A stretch of 64,000 nt of DNA from contig NZ_FNOT01000007.1 of assembly GCF_900107105.1 (NCBI RefSeq), forward strand, positions 1-64,000. Reading direction: 5' to 3'. A program made the translations under genes and the position numbers. The notes beneath the pieces were generated by a model, which was not told the DNA's origin, did not search any database, and was given only the letters and a program-made list of their open reading frames with translations. Of the stretch, positions 35,631 through 44,736 are shown one piece after another (within the stretch, counting starts at the first letter, position 1; every line of letters begins with the position of its first letter). Origin of the DNA: Geodermatophilus africanus. GTDB lineage: Bacteria; Actinomycetota; Actinomycetes; Mycobacteriales; Geodermatophilaceae.

Positions 35631-36118
35631 TCAGGTCACCTTCTCGGCCTCGTCGAGCCAGCCGGCCAGCTCGGACATGTAGGCGGCCTGGGCGACGTGG
35701 TCCATGCCGATGTACTTCCACGGGTGCTCCTGGCCGGCCTGCACCGCGGGCAGCAGGGGATAGGTCGGCTGGGCGCGCATCTGCTCGGGCGTCTCCCCAC
35801 CGCGCAGCGAGTAGAGGATCACGTCGCTCGGGTGGTCGGTGACCCGGTCCCAGCTGGTGGTCTCCCAGAAGTAGGTGTCGCCGCCCGGGTCGACGAAGTC
35901 GACGCCCAGGTCGGAGTAGAGCCGCAGCGACGGGTCGTCGGAGGCCTTGCCCATCCACCAGCCGTCCGCGGCGGTGGCGTAGACCGGCAGCACGGTGATC
36001 CCGCGCTCGCCGGCGGCCCGCAGCTCGGCCGACGCCGCCTCTGGCCCTCGCGGGCGGCGTCGACCGTCGCGCCGTCGGCGCCCAGCGACTCGGCGAGCTC
36101 GACGGTGCACTCGATGAC
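35631..36118 (-). pseudogene. Truncated, frameshifted iron-siderophore binding protein
   Basis: The frame ending at 35631 encodes the C-terminal lobe of a FepB-like protein (VLPVYATAADGWWMGKASDD, VDFVDPGGDTYFWET, VAQAAYMSELAGWLDEAEKV). Near 36045 the coding shifts by one base: upstream, GVIECTVELAESLGADGATV continues in a different frame. Nothing beyond about 36118 belongs to it, so signal peptide and N-lobe are lost. An intact paralogue-like gene is at 7623-8621. Confidence 0.78.
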
Positions 36119-36164
36119 GCCTCACCTTGGTCGCCGGCCGACCCACCGGCGCCGCGCACCCCGT

Positions 36165-36884
36165 TCAGCGGTGCTGGCGGCGGCTGCCCCCGTGCCAGTC
36201 CTCCTCGATCCCGGCCTCACCCGGGCTGACGCCGAGCGCCGGCAGCTGCGGCCGTTCCCGCAGGCTGCGCTTGAGCTCGGCGAACCCCGGGAACGCGGCG
36301 AGGCCCACGACGTGGTCCCACAGCTCGACGGCCTCGCCGGGATCGGGCAGCCGGCTGATCACCGGGCCGAAGAAGGCGGTGCCACCGGGCGGGCGGAAGT
36401 GCAGGATCGGCGTCCCGACGTCCTTGCCGGTGAGCCGCAGCGCGGCGTCGGTCTCCTCCTGGACCTCCGCGTCCCAGGACGCGTCGCCGACGGCGGCCGC
36501 CAGGCCGGCCGGCAGCCCCGCCTCGCCGAGGACCTGCTCGAGGAAGGGCCGGCTGGTGGCCCGCTCCGGCGGCGGCTGGCCGGCCGGGTCCTCGAACACG
36601 TGCCGCCCGAGGGTCGCGTAGAGCGGGTCGAGCGCCTCGGGGCCGTGCTCGGCGCGGGCGCGGGCGGCGACCCGCAGCAGGTGCAGGCCGGCCGTGTGGC
36701 CGGCCTCGTACTCGGGCGGGAACTGCGCGTCGTAGTCGACGTGCCGGTTCAGCAGCCGCAGCGAGATCGGCCGCCACTCGACGCGGTACTCGCGCTGCTC
36801 GGCGACCATCCGGACCCACTTGCTGGTCATCCACGCGAACGGGCAGACCGGGTCGAACCAGAAGTGCAGGTCGGGATCGCTCAC
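36165..36884 (-). CDS. DsbA-family thioredoxin-fold protein with a single active-site Cys
   Basis: 239 residues. The N-terminus reads FWFDPVCPFAW, so Cys14 is kept but the second Cys of a CxxC motif is replaced. RPISLRLLNRHVDYDAQFPPEYEAG, and later GTPILHF, match mycothiol-dependent DsbA/FrnE-like proteins such as the Rv2466c group, which normally keep CPWC. A monothiol reaction with mycothiol is possible. GTG 36884 overlaps the GPx stop, indicating an operon. Confidence 0.8.
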   Translation of the reverse strand: MSDPDLHFWFDPVCPFAWMTSKWVRMVAEQREYRVEWRPISLRLLNRHVDYDAQFPPEYEAGHTAGLHLLRVAARARAEHGPEALDPLYATLGRHVFEDPAGQPPPERATSRPFLEQVLGEAGLPAGLAAAVGDASWDAEVQEETDAALRLTGKDVGTPILHFRPPGGTAFFGPVISRLPDPGEAVELWDHVVGLAAFPGFAELKRSLRERPQLPALGVSPGEAGIEEDWHGGSRRQHR

Positions 36885-37375
36885 CGGTGCAGGACCTCCT
36901 CGATCGCGTGCCGGACCTCGGGTGCGTCCAGCTGGGTGGGGGGCCGGAACCGGGCCACGACCTCGCCGTCGGCGGTCACCAGCCACTTCTCGAAGTTCCA
37001 CTGCACGTCGCCGGCCTCGCCCGACGCGTCGGGCGCCTCGGTGAGCCGCCGGAACAGCGGGTGCGCGCCCGGGCCGTTGACCTCGAGCTTCTCGGTCATC
37101 GGGAAGGTGACGCCGTAGGTGGCCGAGCAGAAGCCGGCGATCTCCTCGGCCGTGCCCGGTTCCTGCCCGGCGAACTGGTTGCACGGCACGCCGACGACGG
37201 TGAGACCCCGCCCGCCGTACTCCTGCTGCAGCCCCTCGAGCTGGGTGTACTGCGGGGTGAGGCCGCACCGGCTGGCGACGTTGACCACCAGCGCCGCGCC
37301 GCCGCCGGTCAGGTCCCGGAGGGTGGTGACCTCGCCCTGCAGGGTGGTCACCGGGGTGCCGAGCAGGTCGCTCAC
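36881..37375 (-). CDS. Glutathione peroxidase-like thiol peroxidase
   Basis: 164 residues. The peroxidatic Cys37 lies in NVASRCGLT; the conserved Gln and Trp are in CNQFAGQEPG and WNFEKWLV. It has Cys rather than selenocysteine and most likely uses thioredoxin. It removes hydroperoxides. GTG 37375 follows the DUF2237 stop by 12 bp, and the stop overlaps the DsbA-like start. Confidence 0.9.
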   Translation of the reverse strand: MSDLLGTPVTTLQGEVTTLRDLTGGGAALVVNVASRCGLTPQYTQLEGLQQEYGGRGLTVVGVPCNQFAGQEPGTAEEIAGFCSATYGVTFPMTEKLEVNGPGAHPLFRRLTEAPDASGEAGDVQWNFEKWLVTADGEVVARFRPPTQLDAPEVRHAIEEVLHR

Positions 37376-37387
37376 GGGGGTCCTCTC

Positions 37388-37789
37388 CTAGTCGAGGCCG
37401 CTGAGGTCGTCGGGGACGTCGACGGCGTGCTGCCGCAGCGCCTCCATCGGGACGACCTCGAGCGCCTGGGCGTTGGTGGCCGCGAGCACGACGCCCGCCG
37501 CGACCCCGGCCTGGTAGGCCTGCATCCACCGCGCGGCCACCACGCACCAGCGGTCGCCCGGGCGCAGGCCGGGGAAGCCGTACTCCGGCCGCGGGGTGGA
37601 CAGGTCGTTGCCGAGCGCCCGCTGCAGCTCGAGGAACTCGGCCGACACGACGGTGCAGACGGTATGGCTGCCCAGGTCCTCGGGACCGCTGCTGCAGACG
37701 CCGGTGCGGTAGAAGCCGGTGAGCGGCTCCGTGCCGCACGGCTGCAGCGCGCCGCCGAGCACGTTGCGCTCGACCTCCGGCTCGCTCAT
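37388..37789 (-). CDS. DUF2237 family protein
   Basis: 133 residues with the family's conserved start NVLGGALQPCGTEPLTGFYRTGVC and the block DRWCVVAARW. ALEVVPMEALRQHAV near the end is also typical. Biochemical role unknown. ATG 37789. It is the first gene in a DUF2237-GPx-DsbA minus-strand operon, which suggests a redox or metal-related theme. Confidence 0.85.
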   Translation of the reverse strand: MSEPEVERNVLGGALQPCGTEPLTGFYRTGVCSSGPEDLGSHTVCTVVSAEFLELQRALGNDLSTPRPEYGFPGLRPGDRWCVVAARWMQAYQAGVAAGVVLAATNAQALEVVPMEALRQHAVDVPDDLSGLD

Positions 37790-37867
37790 GGGTCCCCATC
37801 CTGGTGCCCGACGCCGGTCCGCGCTCAGTGGCCTCGTGCTCACCGGGCGGCGTGGCAAGGTGCTGCT

Positions 37868-39868
37868 GTGAGTACCGACACGTCTGCCGGGCCCCAGGTG
37901 CTCTGGCGCCCCACGCCGGAGTCGATCCGGGCCACGCACCTCGCACGGTTCGCCGACCGGGTGGCCCGGCGGCGCGGACTCGACCTCGGCGACCCGGCCG
38001 ACTACGACGCGATCTGGCGCTGGTCGGTCGAGCACCTCGACCAGTTCTGGGCCGAGGTGGCCGACTGGTCCGGCGTGCTGCCCGGCGTTCCGGACGACCG
38101 GGTGCTCACCCGCCGCCGGATGCCCGGTGCCGAGTGGTTCCCCGGGACGACGGTCAACTACGCCGAGCAGGCGCTGCGCCCGCTGCGGGACGGCACCGTG
38201 GACCCCGGCAGCCCGGCGCTGGTCGCCGTGGCCGAGGACGCCGAGCCGGTCGAGATCACCTGGGCGCAGCTGCGGGACCAGGTCGGCGCCTTCGCCGCCA
38301 CGCTGCGCCGCCTGGGCGTGCGGCGCGGCGACCGGGTGGCCGGCTACCTGCCCAACGTCCCCGAGGCCGTCGTCGCGTTCCTCGGGGCCGCGGCGGTCGG
38401 CGCGGTGTGGTCCTCCTGCGCCCCGGACTTCGGCACCCGCAGCGTGCTGGACCGCTTCGCGCAGATCGAGCCGACCGTGCTGGTCGCCGTCGACGGCTAC
38501 CGGTGGGGCGGCAGGGAGTACGACCGGCGCGACGTCGTCGCCGAGCTCCGCGCGGCGCTGCCCGGCGTGCGGACGACGATCGCCGTCCCCCGGCTCTTCC
38601 CCGACGAGGTGCCCGACGGGGCGCTGAGCTGGGCCGAGGCGGTCGCCGACGAGCAACCGCCGGTCGTCGAGCCGCTGCCGTTCGACGCCCCGCTGTGGAT
38701 CGTCTACTCCTCGGGGACCACCGGGCTGCCCAAGGGGATCGTGCACGGCCACGGCAGCACCGCCGTCGAGATGCACAAGCAGCTCGGCCTGCACGGCGAC
38801 GTCGGCCCGGGCGACCGCTACTACTGGTACGCCTCCACCGCCTGGATCATGTGGAACATCGCCACCTCGGCCCTGCTGCGCGGCGCGACGGTGGTCGTCC
38901 ACGACGGCGCCCCCGCGTACCCGTCGGTCGACGCGCAGTTCGCCCTGGCCGCGCGCACCGGCATCACCCACCTCGGTACCAGCGCCGGTTACCTCACCGC
39001 CTGCGAGAAGGCGGGGATCCGCCCGGGGGAGACCCACGACCTGTCCGCGCTGCTCAGCATCGGGTCGACCGGGTCGCCGCTGCCGGCGTCGGCCTTCTGC
39101 TGGGTCTACGACGCGGTGGGCAGCGACGTCTTCCTCGGCTCGGTGTCCGGCGGCACCGACGTCGCCACCGGGTTCATCGGCAGCACCCTGCTGCTCCCGG
39201 TGGTGGCCGGCGAGCTGCAGCGCCCGATGCTCGCGGTCGCCGCGGCCGCCTGGGACGAGGAGGGCCGGCCGGTCGTCGGCGAGCTCGGCGAACTGGTGGT
39301 CACCGAGCCGATGCCCACGATGCCGCTGTACTTCTGGAACGACCCGGACGGGTCCCGCTACCGCGAGGCGTACTTCGAGCCCTGGCCCGGGGTGTGGCGG
39401 CACGGCGACTGGATGGAGGTCACCGAGCGCGGCACCTGCGTCATCACCGGCCGCTCGGACTCCACGCTCAACCGCGGGGGCGTCCGCATGGGGACGGCGG
39501 ACATCTACGCCGCCGTCGAGTCGGTGCCCGAGGTCCGCGACTGCGTCGTCCTCGGCGTGGAGCAGCGCGACGGCGGCTACTGGATGCCGCTGTTCGTCCA
39601 ACTGGCGCCGGGGGAGGAGCTCACCGACGAGCTGCAGGCGCGGATCCGGGACGCGATCCGCCGGCAGGCCAGCCCGCGGCACGTGCCCGACGAGGTGCTC
39701 GCCGTCCCCGCCGTCCCGCACACCCGCACCGGCAAGCGGTTGGAGGTCCCGCTCAAGCGGCTGTTCCAGGGGGCCGACCCGGCCCGGGCCCTCAACCTGG
39801 GCGCGGTCGACGACCCCACGGCGGTCGAGCACTACGTGCGGCTCGCTGCCGAGCGCGGCGCCCACTGA
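37868..39868 (+). CDS. Acetoacetyl-CoA synthetase
   Basis: 666 residues. The AMP-binding motif is VYSSGTTGLPKGIVHGHG (~278-295). WWYxS-like motif YYWYASTAWIMWN and SGGTDVATGFIG are typical for acetoacetate-CoA ligase (AcsA/AACS). The adenylation core ends with RSDSTLNRGGVRMGTADIY and the catalytic Lys is in TRTGKRLEVPLKR. It activates acetoacetate (ketone-body or leucine-derived). GTG 37868. Confidence 0.9.
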   Translation: MSTDTSAGPQVLWRPTPESIRATHLARFADRVARRRGLDLGDPADYDAIWRWSVEHLDQFWAEVADWSGVLPGVPDDRVLTRRRMPGAEWFPGTTVNYAEQALRPLRDGTVDPGSPALVAVAEDAEPVEITWAQLRDQVGAFAATLRRLGVRRGDRVAGYLPNVPEAVVAFLGAAAVGAVWSSCAPDFGTRSVLDRFAQIEPTVLVAVDGYRWGGREYDRRDVVAELRAALPGVRTTIAVPRLFPDEVPDGALSWAEAVADEQPPVVEPLPFDAPLWIVYSSGTTGLPKGIVHGHGSTAVEMHKQLGLHGDVGPGDRYYWYASTAWIMWNIATSALLRGATVVVHDGAPAYPSVDAQFALAARTGITHLGTSAGYLTACEKAGIRPGETHDLSALLSIGSTGSPLPASAFCWVYDAVGSDVFLGSVSGGTDVATGFIGSTLLLPVVAGELQRPMLAVAAAAWDEEGRPVVGELGELVVTEPMPTMPLYFWNDPDGSRYREAYFEPWPGVWRHGDWMEVTERGTCVITGRSDSTLNRGGVRMGTADIYAAVESVPEVRDCVVLGVEQRDGGYWMPLFVQLAPGEELTDELQARIRDAIRRQASPRHVPDEVLAVPAVPHTRTGKRLEVPLKRLFQGADPARALNLGAVDDPTAVEHYVRLAAERGAH

Positions 39869-40011
39869 GCCGGCGCCCCGTCAGGGCGTCGTCCGCACCC
39901 GATACCGCCCGAGCTGAGCCGTCGGCGAAATCGCGCGCGCCCGCCGGACCCGGCCGGGCACCATCGGCTGCGCCGACCGCGGGGGCGGCGCGGAGGACCC
40001 GGGGGGACACG

Positions 40012-41304
40012 ATGGCCGGCCTGCCGAGGGCCCTGCAGCCGCTGCGGCACCGCGCCTACCGGCTGCTCGCCGTCTCGCTCGGCCTGTCGCTGCTGGCCAA
40101 CGGGTCCTGGGCGGTCGCGGTCATCTGGCAGGTCGTCGCCCTCGGTGGCGGCCCGGCGGAGGTCTCCCTGGTCAGCGCGCTGACCTTCGGGGGCACGCTG
40201 GGCGTCGCCCTGCTCGGCGGGGTGCTCGCCGACCGGGTGCCGCAGCGGCACATCCTGCTCGTGGTGGCGCTGCTGCAGGCCGTCCCGGTCGCGGGCGTCG
40301 CCGTCCTGTCACTGGCCGACGGCCTGCCCCTGGGCCTGCTGGCCGCCGTGGGCCTGCTCGGCGGCGTCGGGATGGGGCTGTACTACCCGGCCTACTCGGC
40401 GCTGGTGCCCGCGCTGCTCCCCGAGGACGAGCTGCTCGCGGCCAACGGTCTCGAGGGCTTGATGCGGCCGGTGCTGCACCAGGTGGCCGGCCCCACGGCC
40501 GCCGGGCTGCTGGTCGCCGCGGCCTCGCCGGGGATCGCGCTGCTGGTCACCGCCGCGGCCGCGGCCGGCGCGGCGCTGTGCGTGGCGGCGCTGCCGGTCA
40601 CCCGCGTCCGCCGCGAGCCGGCCGCCGTCCCGGTCCACCCGCTGCGCGCCGTGGCCGACGACCTGCGCGAGGGCTTCGGCTACATGGTCCGCACGCCCTG
40701 GTTCCTGGCCACGCTGCTGTTCGCCTCGCTGATGTTGCTGGTGATGATGGGCCCCTTCGAGGTGCTGGTGCCCTTCGCCATCCGCGACCGCGCCGGCGGC
40801 GGGCCCATGGGCCACGCGCTGGTGCTCACCGCCTTCGGCGTCGGCGGCGCGCTGGGCTCGCTGCTCATCTCCTCGCGCCCGCTGCCGCGCCGCTACCTCA
40901 CGGTCATGAACCTGCTGTGGGGCCTGGGCTGCGTGCCGCTCGTCGTCTTCGGGCTGACCACCCGGCTGGAGGTCATGGTGGCCGCGGGGCTGTTCACCGG
41001 CGCCACCTTCCAGAGCGGCATGGTCATCTGGGGCACGCTGCTGCAGCGGCGGGTGCCCCCGGCGCTGCTCGGCCGGGTCTCCAGCCTGGACTTCCTCGTC
41101 TCGGGCGCCTTCATGCCGCTGTCGATGGCGCTGGCCGGCCCGGTCAGCGGGTGGATCGGCCTGACCGCGACCTTCCTCGTCGCCGGGCTGGTTCCGCTGG
41201 TGCTGGCGGGGGTCGCCGTCGTGGCGGCCCGGATGCCCGCCGACGAGCTGGCCCACCCGCTGGACCGCCGTCCGGCCGCCGAGCCGGTGGCCACCCCGGT
41301 CTGA
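40012..41304 (+). CDS. MFS transporter (DHA3/enterobactin-exporter-like)
   Basis: 430 residues, about eleven or twelve transmembrane helices. Near the start it has HRAYRLLAVSLGLSLLANGSW, then GGVLADRVPQRHILLV (loop 2-3 motif). The DHA3 group contains macrolide and siderophore exporters. ATG 40012 has GGAGGACCCGGGG upstream. The 39869-40011 spacer shows no other element. Confidence 0.85.
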   Translation: MAGLPRALQPLRHRAYRLLAVSLGLSLLANGSWAVAVIWQVVALGGGPAEVSLVSALTFGGTLGVALLGGVLADRVPQRHILLVVALLQAVPVAGVAVLSLADGLPLGLLAAVGLLGGVGMGLYYPAYSALVPALLPEDELLAANGLEGLMRPVLHQVAGPTAAGLLVAAASPGIALLVTAAAAAGAALCVAALPVTRVRREPAAVPVHPLRAVADDLREGFGYMVRTPWFLATLLFASLMLLVMMGPFEVLVPFAIRDRAGGGPMGHALVLTAFGVGGALGSLLISSRPLPRRYLTVMNLLWGLGCVPLVVFGLTTRLEVMVAAGLFTGATFQSGMVIWGTLLQRRVPPALLGRVSSLDFLVSGAFMPLSMALAGPVSGWIGLTATFLVAGLVPLVLAGVAVVAARMPADELAHPLDRRPAAEPVATPV

Positions 41305-41382
41305 CGGCGGCGTCCTCGTCGGTCGACGGGCCCCGGAGGGGTCCGGCGCCCCGCCAACCCACACGACCGCCGTGAGCTGAGG

Positions 41383-42147
41383 TCAGCGGCGGGCGTCGAC
41401 GATCGCGGCGAGCCCGTCGAGGACCCGGGCCAGCCCGAACCGGTAGGCGTGGCCGGGGTCGTGCGCGCTGCCGTGCGCGGCCCCGGCCGCCGCCCCGACC
41501 CGGACCGCGCGCGGGTACCGCGCCGGGTCCAGCACCCGAGCGAGCAGCGGACCGGCCGCGGCCCACCACCGGGCGTCGTCCACCCCGCTCTGCCGCCGGG
41601 CGGCGGCCGCCTCCGCGGCCGCCCGCGCGTTGGCCTGCACGAACGACAGCAGGTGGGTCAGGCAGTCGTCCCGCTCGACGTCGTCCAGCCCGAGGTCGTC
41701 GAAGGCGGCCAGCTCGTGCTCGTACTTGGCGGTGGAGCCGGGCCCGAGGGGAGGGCGCAGGGTCGACACCGTCGCGGCCCAGGGGTGGGCGGCGAACAGC
41801 GCCCGGTTCTCCTCGGCGACGGCGGTGACCCGTTCCTGCCAGGGCCGGCCCCCGGTGTCGCTGCGGGCCATCTGCGCGTGGACGGCGTCCAGCATGAGGT
41901 CCAGCAGCTCGGCGCGGCCGGGCACGTAGGTGTACAGCGTCATCGGCGCCACCCCCAGCGCCTGCGCCACCGCCCGCATGGTCACCGCCGCCAGCCCGTC
42001 CCGGTCGGCGAGGGTGACGGCCGCCGCCACCACCGCGTCCAGGTCCAGGGCGCGGGCCGGTCCGCGCCGCGGCCCCTCGGGCGGCTGCCGCCACAGCAGG
42101 GCCAGGGTGCGGGCGGGGTCGCCCGCGCTGCTCCGGTCGGTCGGCAC
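41383..42147 (-). CDS. TetR-family regulator with TetR_C domain
   Basis: 254 residues. The HTH lies at about 36-80 (LDLDAVVAAAVTLADRDG, MRAVAQALGVAPMTLYTYV). The C-terminal domain with LLDLMLDAVHAQM and HLLSFVQANARA fits the tetracycline-repressor-C group. It diverges from a VOC gene across 68 bp, which contains an inverted repeat. It likely controls itself and that gene. Confidence 0.85.
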   Translation of the reverse strand: MPTDRSSAGDPARTLALLWRQPPEGPRRGPARALDLDAVVAAAVTLADRDGLAAVTMRAVAQALGVAPMTLYTYVPGRAELLDLMLDAVHAQMARSDTGGRPWQERVTAVAEENRALFAAHPWAATVSTLRPPLGPGSTAKYEHELAAFDDLGLDDVERDDCLTHLLSFVQANARAAAEAAAARRQSGVDDARWWAAAGPLLARVLDPARYPRAVRVGAAAGAAHGSAHDPGHAYRFGLARVLDGLAAIVDARR

Positions 42148-42173
42148 GACGGCATCCTCCCCGGCGGATACGG

Positions 42174-42186
42174 CGTACGGTGTACG
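42174..42186. promoter_or_regulatory. Candidate TetR operator (CGTAC-N3-GTACG)
   Basis: A perfect 5-bp inverted repeat, CGTAC GGT GTACG, lies in the divergent spacer, 27-39 bp before the TetR start and 30-42 bp before the VOC start. Location and AT-richer sequence around it fit an operator over the promoters. Confidence 0.5.
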
Positions 42187-42215
42187 AGGTTGGTTCGTCC
42201 ACGCCAGGAGGTCCC

Positions 42216-42593
42216 GTGCGCATCACCGCCACCGCCGTGTCGCTGAACGTCGACGACGTCCCCGCCAGCAGTGCCTTCCTCGTCCGCCACTTCGGCTTCC
42301 GCGAGGAGATGGCCGCCGACGGCTTCGCCTCGCTGACCCGCGAGGACGCCGGCATGAACGTCGCCTTCCTGCGCCGCGGTCTGCCCACGCTCCCGGCCGA
42401 CCAGCGCGACGTGCACGCGGCCGGGCTGATCCTCGCGTTCGTCGTCGACGACCTCGAGGGCGAACTGCGCCGGCTGCAGGACGAGGGCGTGGCGATCACC
42501 ATGCCGCTCACCGTCGAGGAGTGGGGTGAGCGCGCCTTCCAGGTCCGCGACCCCAACGGCGTGATCGTCCAGCTGGTCGACTGGAAGGGCTGA
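42216..42593 (+). CDS. VOC/bleomycin-resistance-like protein
   Basis: 125 residues from GTG 42216 behind CCAGGAGGTC. Motifs VSLNVDDVPASSAFLVRHFGF and AFQVRDPNGVIVQLVDW are standard VOC. It is probably under the divergent TetR regulator and may bind or degrade the inducer. Confidence 0.82.
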   Translation: MRITATAVSLNVDDVPASSAFLVRHFGFREEMAADGFASLTREDAGMNVAFLRRGLPTLPADQRDVHAAGLILAFVVDDLEGELRRLQDEGVAITMPLTVEEWGERAFQVRDPNGVIVQLVDWKG

Positions 42594-42605
42594 GCGGATG
42601 CAGCG

Positions 42606-43784
42606 TCAGGGCACCGGCTGGCGCCGGCCGGCGAGCGCGCGGTCCACCGCCTCGGCGGAGAGCACCTCCTCGAGCGCCAGCCGGGCCGCGCCGACCACGC
42701 CCGCCCGGTCGCCCAGGCCGCTGGCCACCACCTGCAGGCCCCGGGCGGACTGGGGCTGGGTGCGCTGGTACAGCCGCTCGCACACGGCGCCGACGAAGTG
42801 GTGGACCAGCGCCAGGTCCCCGCCCAGGGCGAGGACGCGCGGGTTGAGCAGGCTGACCGCGGTCGCCAGGACGTCGCCGATCACCAGCCCCGCCTCCCGG
42901 ACCAGCCGGGTGGCCTCGGCGTGGCCGGTCGACGCCAGCTCGACGACCGACCGGCTGTCCGGGACGTCCTCCCCCTGCTCGCGCAGCGCCCGCGCCAGCG
43001 CCCGTCCGCTCGCCGACGCGGCGAGGCAACCGCGGGCGCCGCAGACGCACAGCGGGCCGTCGTCGGCGCTGGTGATCCGCACGTGCCCGATGTCGCCCTC
43101 GGCGCCGTCGGCGCCCCGCAGCAGCCGGCCGTCGACCACCACGCCGGCGCCGATGCCCGTCGCGACCTTGACGAACAGCAGCGGCGAGGAGCCCGGCCAC
43201 GCGGTGTGGTGCTCGCCCAGCGCCATGGCGTTGGCGTCGTTGTCGACCACGCAGACGACGCCGAAGCGCCGTTCCAGGAGGTCGCGCACGGGGTGGTCCT
43301 GCCAGCCCGGGAGGACGGGCGTGTGGTGCACGACCCGGCCGGTGGCGACGTCCACCGGGCCCGGCACGCTGACCCCGAGACCGAGAACCCGGCCGGCGAC
43401 CACCCCGGAGGCGTCGAGCATCTCCCGCCAGCGCTGCTCGACCCAGCCGAGCACCGGCTCGGGGCCGTCGGCGAGCCGGATCTCGTGGACCGCCTCGGCC
43501 AGCGGGCGCCCGGACAGGTCGCACAGCGCGAGAGTGGCGTGCGCGGCGCCCAGGTCGGCGGCGAGCACCACCCCGCCGGACCCCTCGAGGCCGAGCAGCT
43601 GCGAGGGCCGGCCGCGGGCGGAGGCCTCCTTGCCCGACTCGCGCAGGTACCCGGCGTCGACCAGCAGGTCGACGCGGGCGGCGACGGTCGAGCGGGACAG
43701 CCCGGTGAGCTCGATCAGGTCCCCGCGGGTCCGGGCCCGGCCCCGGCGGATCAGGTCGAGCAGCTGTCCGGCGCGTTCACCCAG
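42606..43784 (-). CDS. ROK-family repressor (HTH + sugar kinase-like domain)
   Basis: An N-terminal winged HTH (QLLDLIRRGRARTRGDLIEL, TGLSRSTVAARVDLLV) is followed by a ROK domain. The ATP-binding motif is LAADLGAAHATLAL; the sugar and zinc motifs read DNDANAMALGE, EGDIGHVR and CVCGARGCLAA. It ends 16 bp after the VOC gene, convergently. The HTH has no ATG, GTG or TTG upstream in frame before a stop; CTG 43784 is the only near-start. ATG at 43571 would drop the HTH. It follows an ABC-permease gene by 4 bp and probably represses the sugar transporter. Confidence 0.85.
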   Translation of the reverse strand: MGERAGQLLDLIRRGRARTRGDLIELTGLSRSTVAARVDLLVDAGYLRESGKEASARGRPSQLLGLEGSGGVVLAADLGAAHATLALCDLSGRPLAEAVHEIRLADGPEPVLGWVEQRWREMLDASGVVAGRVLGLGVSVPGPVDVATGRVVHHTPVLPGWQDHPVRDLLERRFGVVCVVDNDANAMALGEHHTAWPGSSPLLFVKVATGIGAGVVVDGRLLRGADGAEGDIGHVRITSADDGPLCVCGARGCLAASASGRALARALREQGEDVPDSRSVVELASTGHAEATRLVREAGLVIGDVLATAVSLLNPRVLALGGDLALVHHFVGAVCERLYQRTQPQSARGLQVVASGLGDRAGVVGAARLALEEVLSAEAVDRALAGRRQPVP

Positions 43785-43788
43785 GTCC

Positions 43789-44736
43789 TCACCCCTTCTC
43801 GGCGCCGGCGGTCAGGCCGCCGGTGAGAAGCCTCTCGGTGGCGAAGAACAGTACGACGATCGGCACCGTCAGGATCACCGATCCGGCCATGAGCACCGTC
43901 GTGGGGATCTCGATGCTGCCCGCGAGCTGGGAGAGGCCCAGGGACACCGTCCACCGCGACCGGTCATCCACCAGGAACAGCAGCGCGAACAGGAACTCGT
44001 TCCACGCGATCATGAAGACGAACAGGGCGTTGGAGAGGATCGCCGGCATCGCCAGCGGCAGGGTGATCCGGCGCATGATCGTGAACCGGTCGGCGCCGTC
44101 GACCGCGGCGGCCTCCTCGATGCTGGCCGGCACGGTCTGGAAGTAGTTGCGAAGCATGTAGATCGCCACCGCGACGGTCTGCGAGACGTACACCAGCACG
44201 AGCGCCGGCAGGGCGCCGCGCAGCCCGACCCGGGTGAAGAACACGAACAGCGGGACGGCGAGCAGGATGCTGGGGAACAGGTACACGGCCAGGAACAGCA
44301 CACCGATCCGGCGCCGGCCGGGGAACCGCAGCCGGGCCAGGGCGTACGAGCCCAGGACGGCGAAGACGAGCGTCACCGCCACCGTGCCCAGCGCGACCAC
44401 GCCGCTGGTGGCCATGAAGCGCAGGAAGCCCTGCCCGCCGGAGTCGGTGGGGGCCAGCACGTCGCGGTACGTGTCGACCGTCAGCTCCGACAGCGCCGGC
44501 CACAGCCGAGCCGGGGCCTGCAGCAGCGAGCTGAGGTCCCGGAGGGAGAGCAGCACCATGTAGTAGAAGGGGAACAGGGTGAACAGCACCAACCCCGCGA
44601 TCACGAGCCACCGCAGCACGCCGAGCACCCGGGTCTCGACGGTGTTGCGCGACCAGCCCCGCCCCGCCGGGGAGCCGCTGCGCCGGGTCTCGGGTGCGGC
44701 GGGGGACTCCGCCGGCACGGTCGCGATGCCCGCCAT
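43789..44736 (-). CDS. ABC sugar permease, MalG-like
   Basis: 315 residues, six transmembrane segments. The EAA loop is SIEEAAAVDGADRFTIMRRITLP (the ABC2-type coupling helix). A conserved start segment has LRWLVIAGLVLFTLFPFYYMVLLSL. The ATG at 44736 overlaps the upstream permease stop (ATGA). Works with the MalF-like permease and the binding protein; the ATPase is not here and is probably a shared MsiK-type protein. Confidence 0.9.
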   Translation of the reverse strand: MAGIATVPAESPAAPETRRSGSPAGRGWSRNTVETRVLGVLRWLVIAGLVLFTLFPFYYMVLLSLRDLSSLLQAPARLWPALSELTVDTYRDVLAPTDSGGQGFLRFMATSGVVALGTVAVTLVFAVLGSYALARLRFPGRRRIGVLFLAVYLFPSILLAVPLFVFFTRVGLRGALPALVLVYVSQTVAVAIYMLRNYFQTVPASIEEAAAVDGADRFTIMRRITLPLAMPAILSNALFVFMIAWNEFLFALLFLVDDRSRWTVSLGLSQLAGSIEIPTTVLMAGSVILTVPIVVLFFATERLLTGGLTAGAEKG

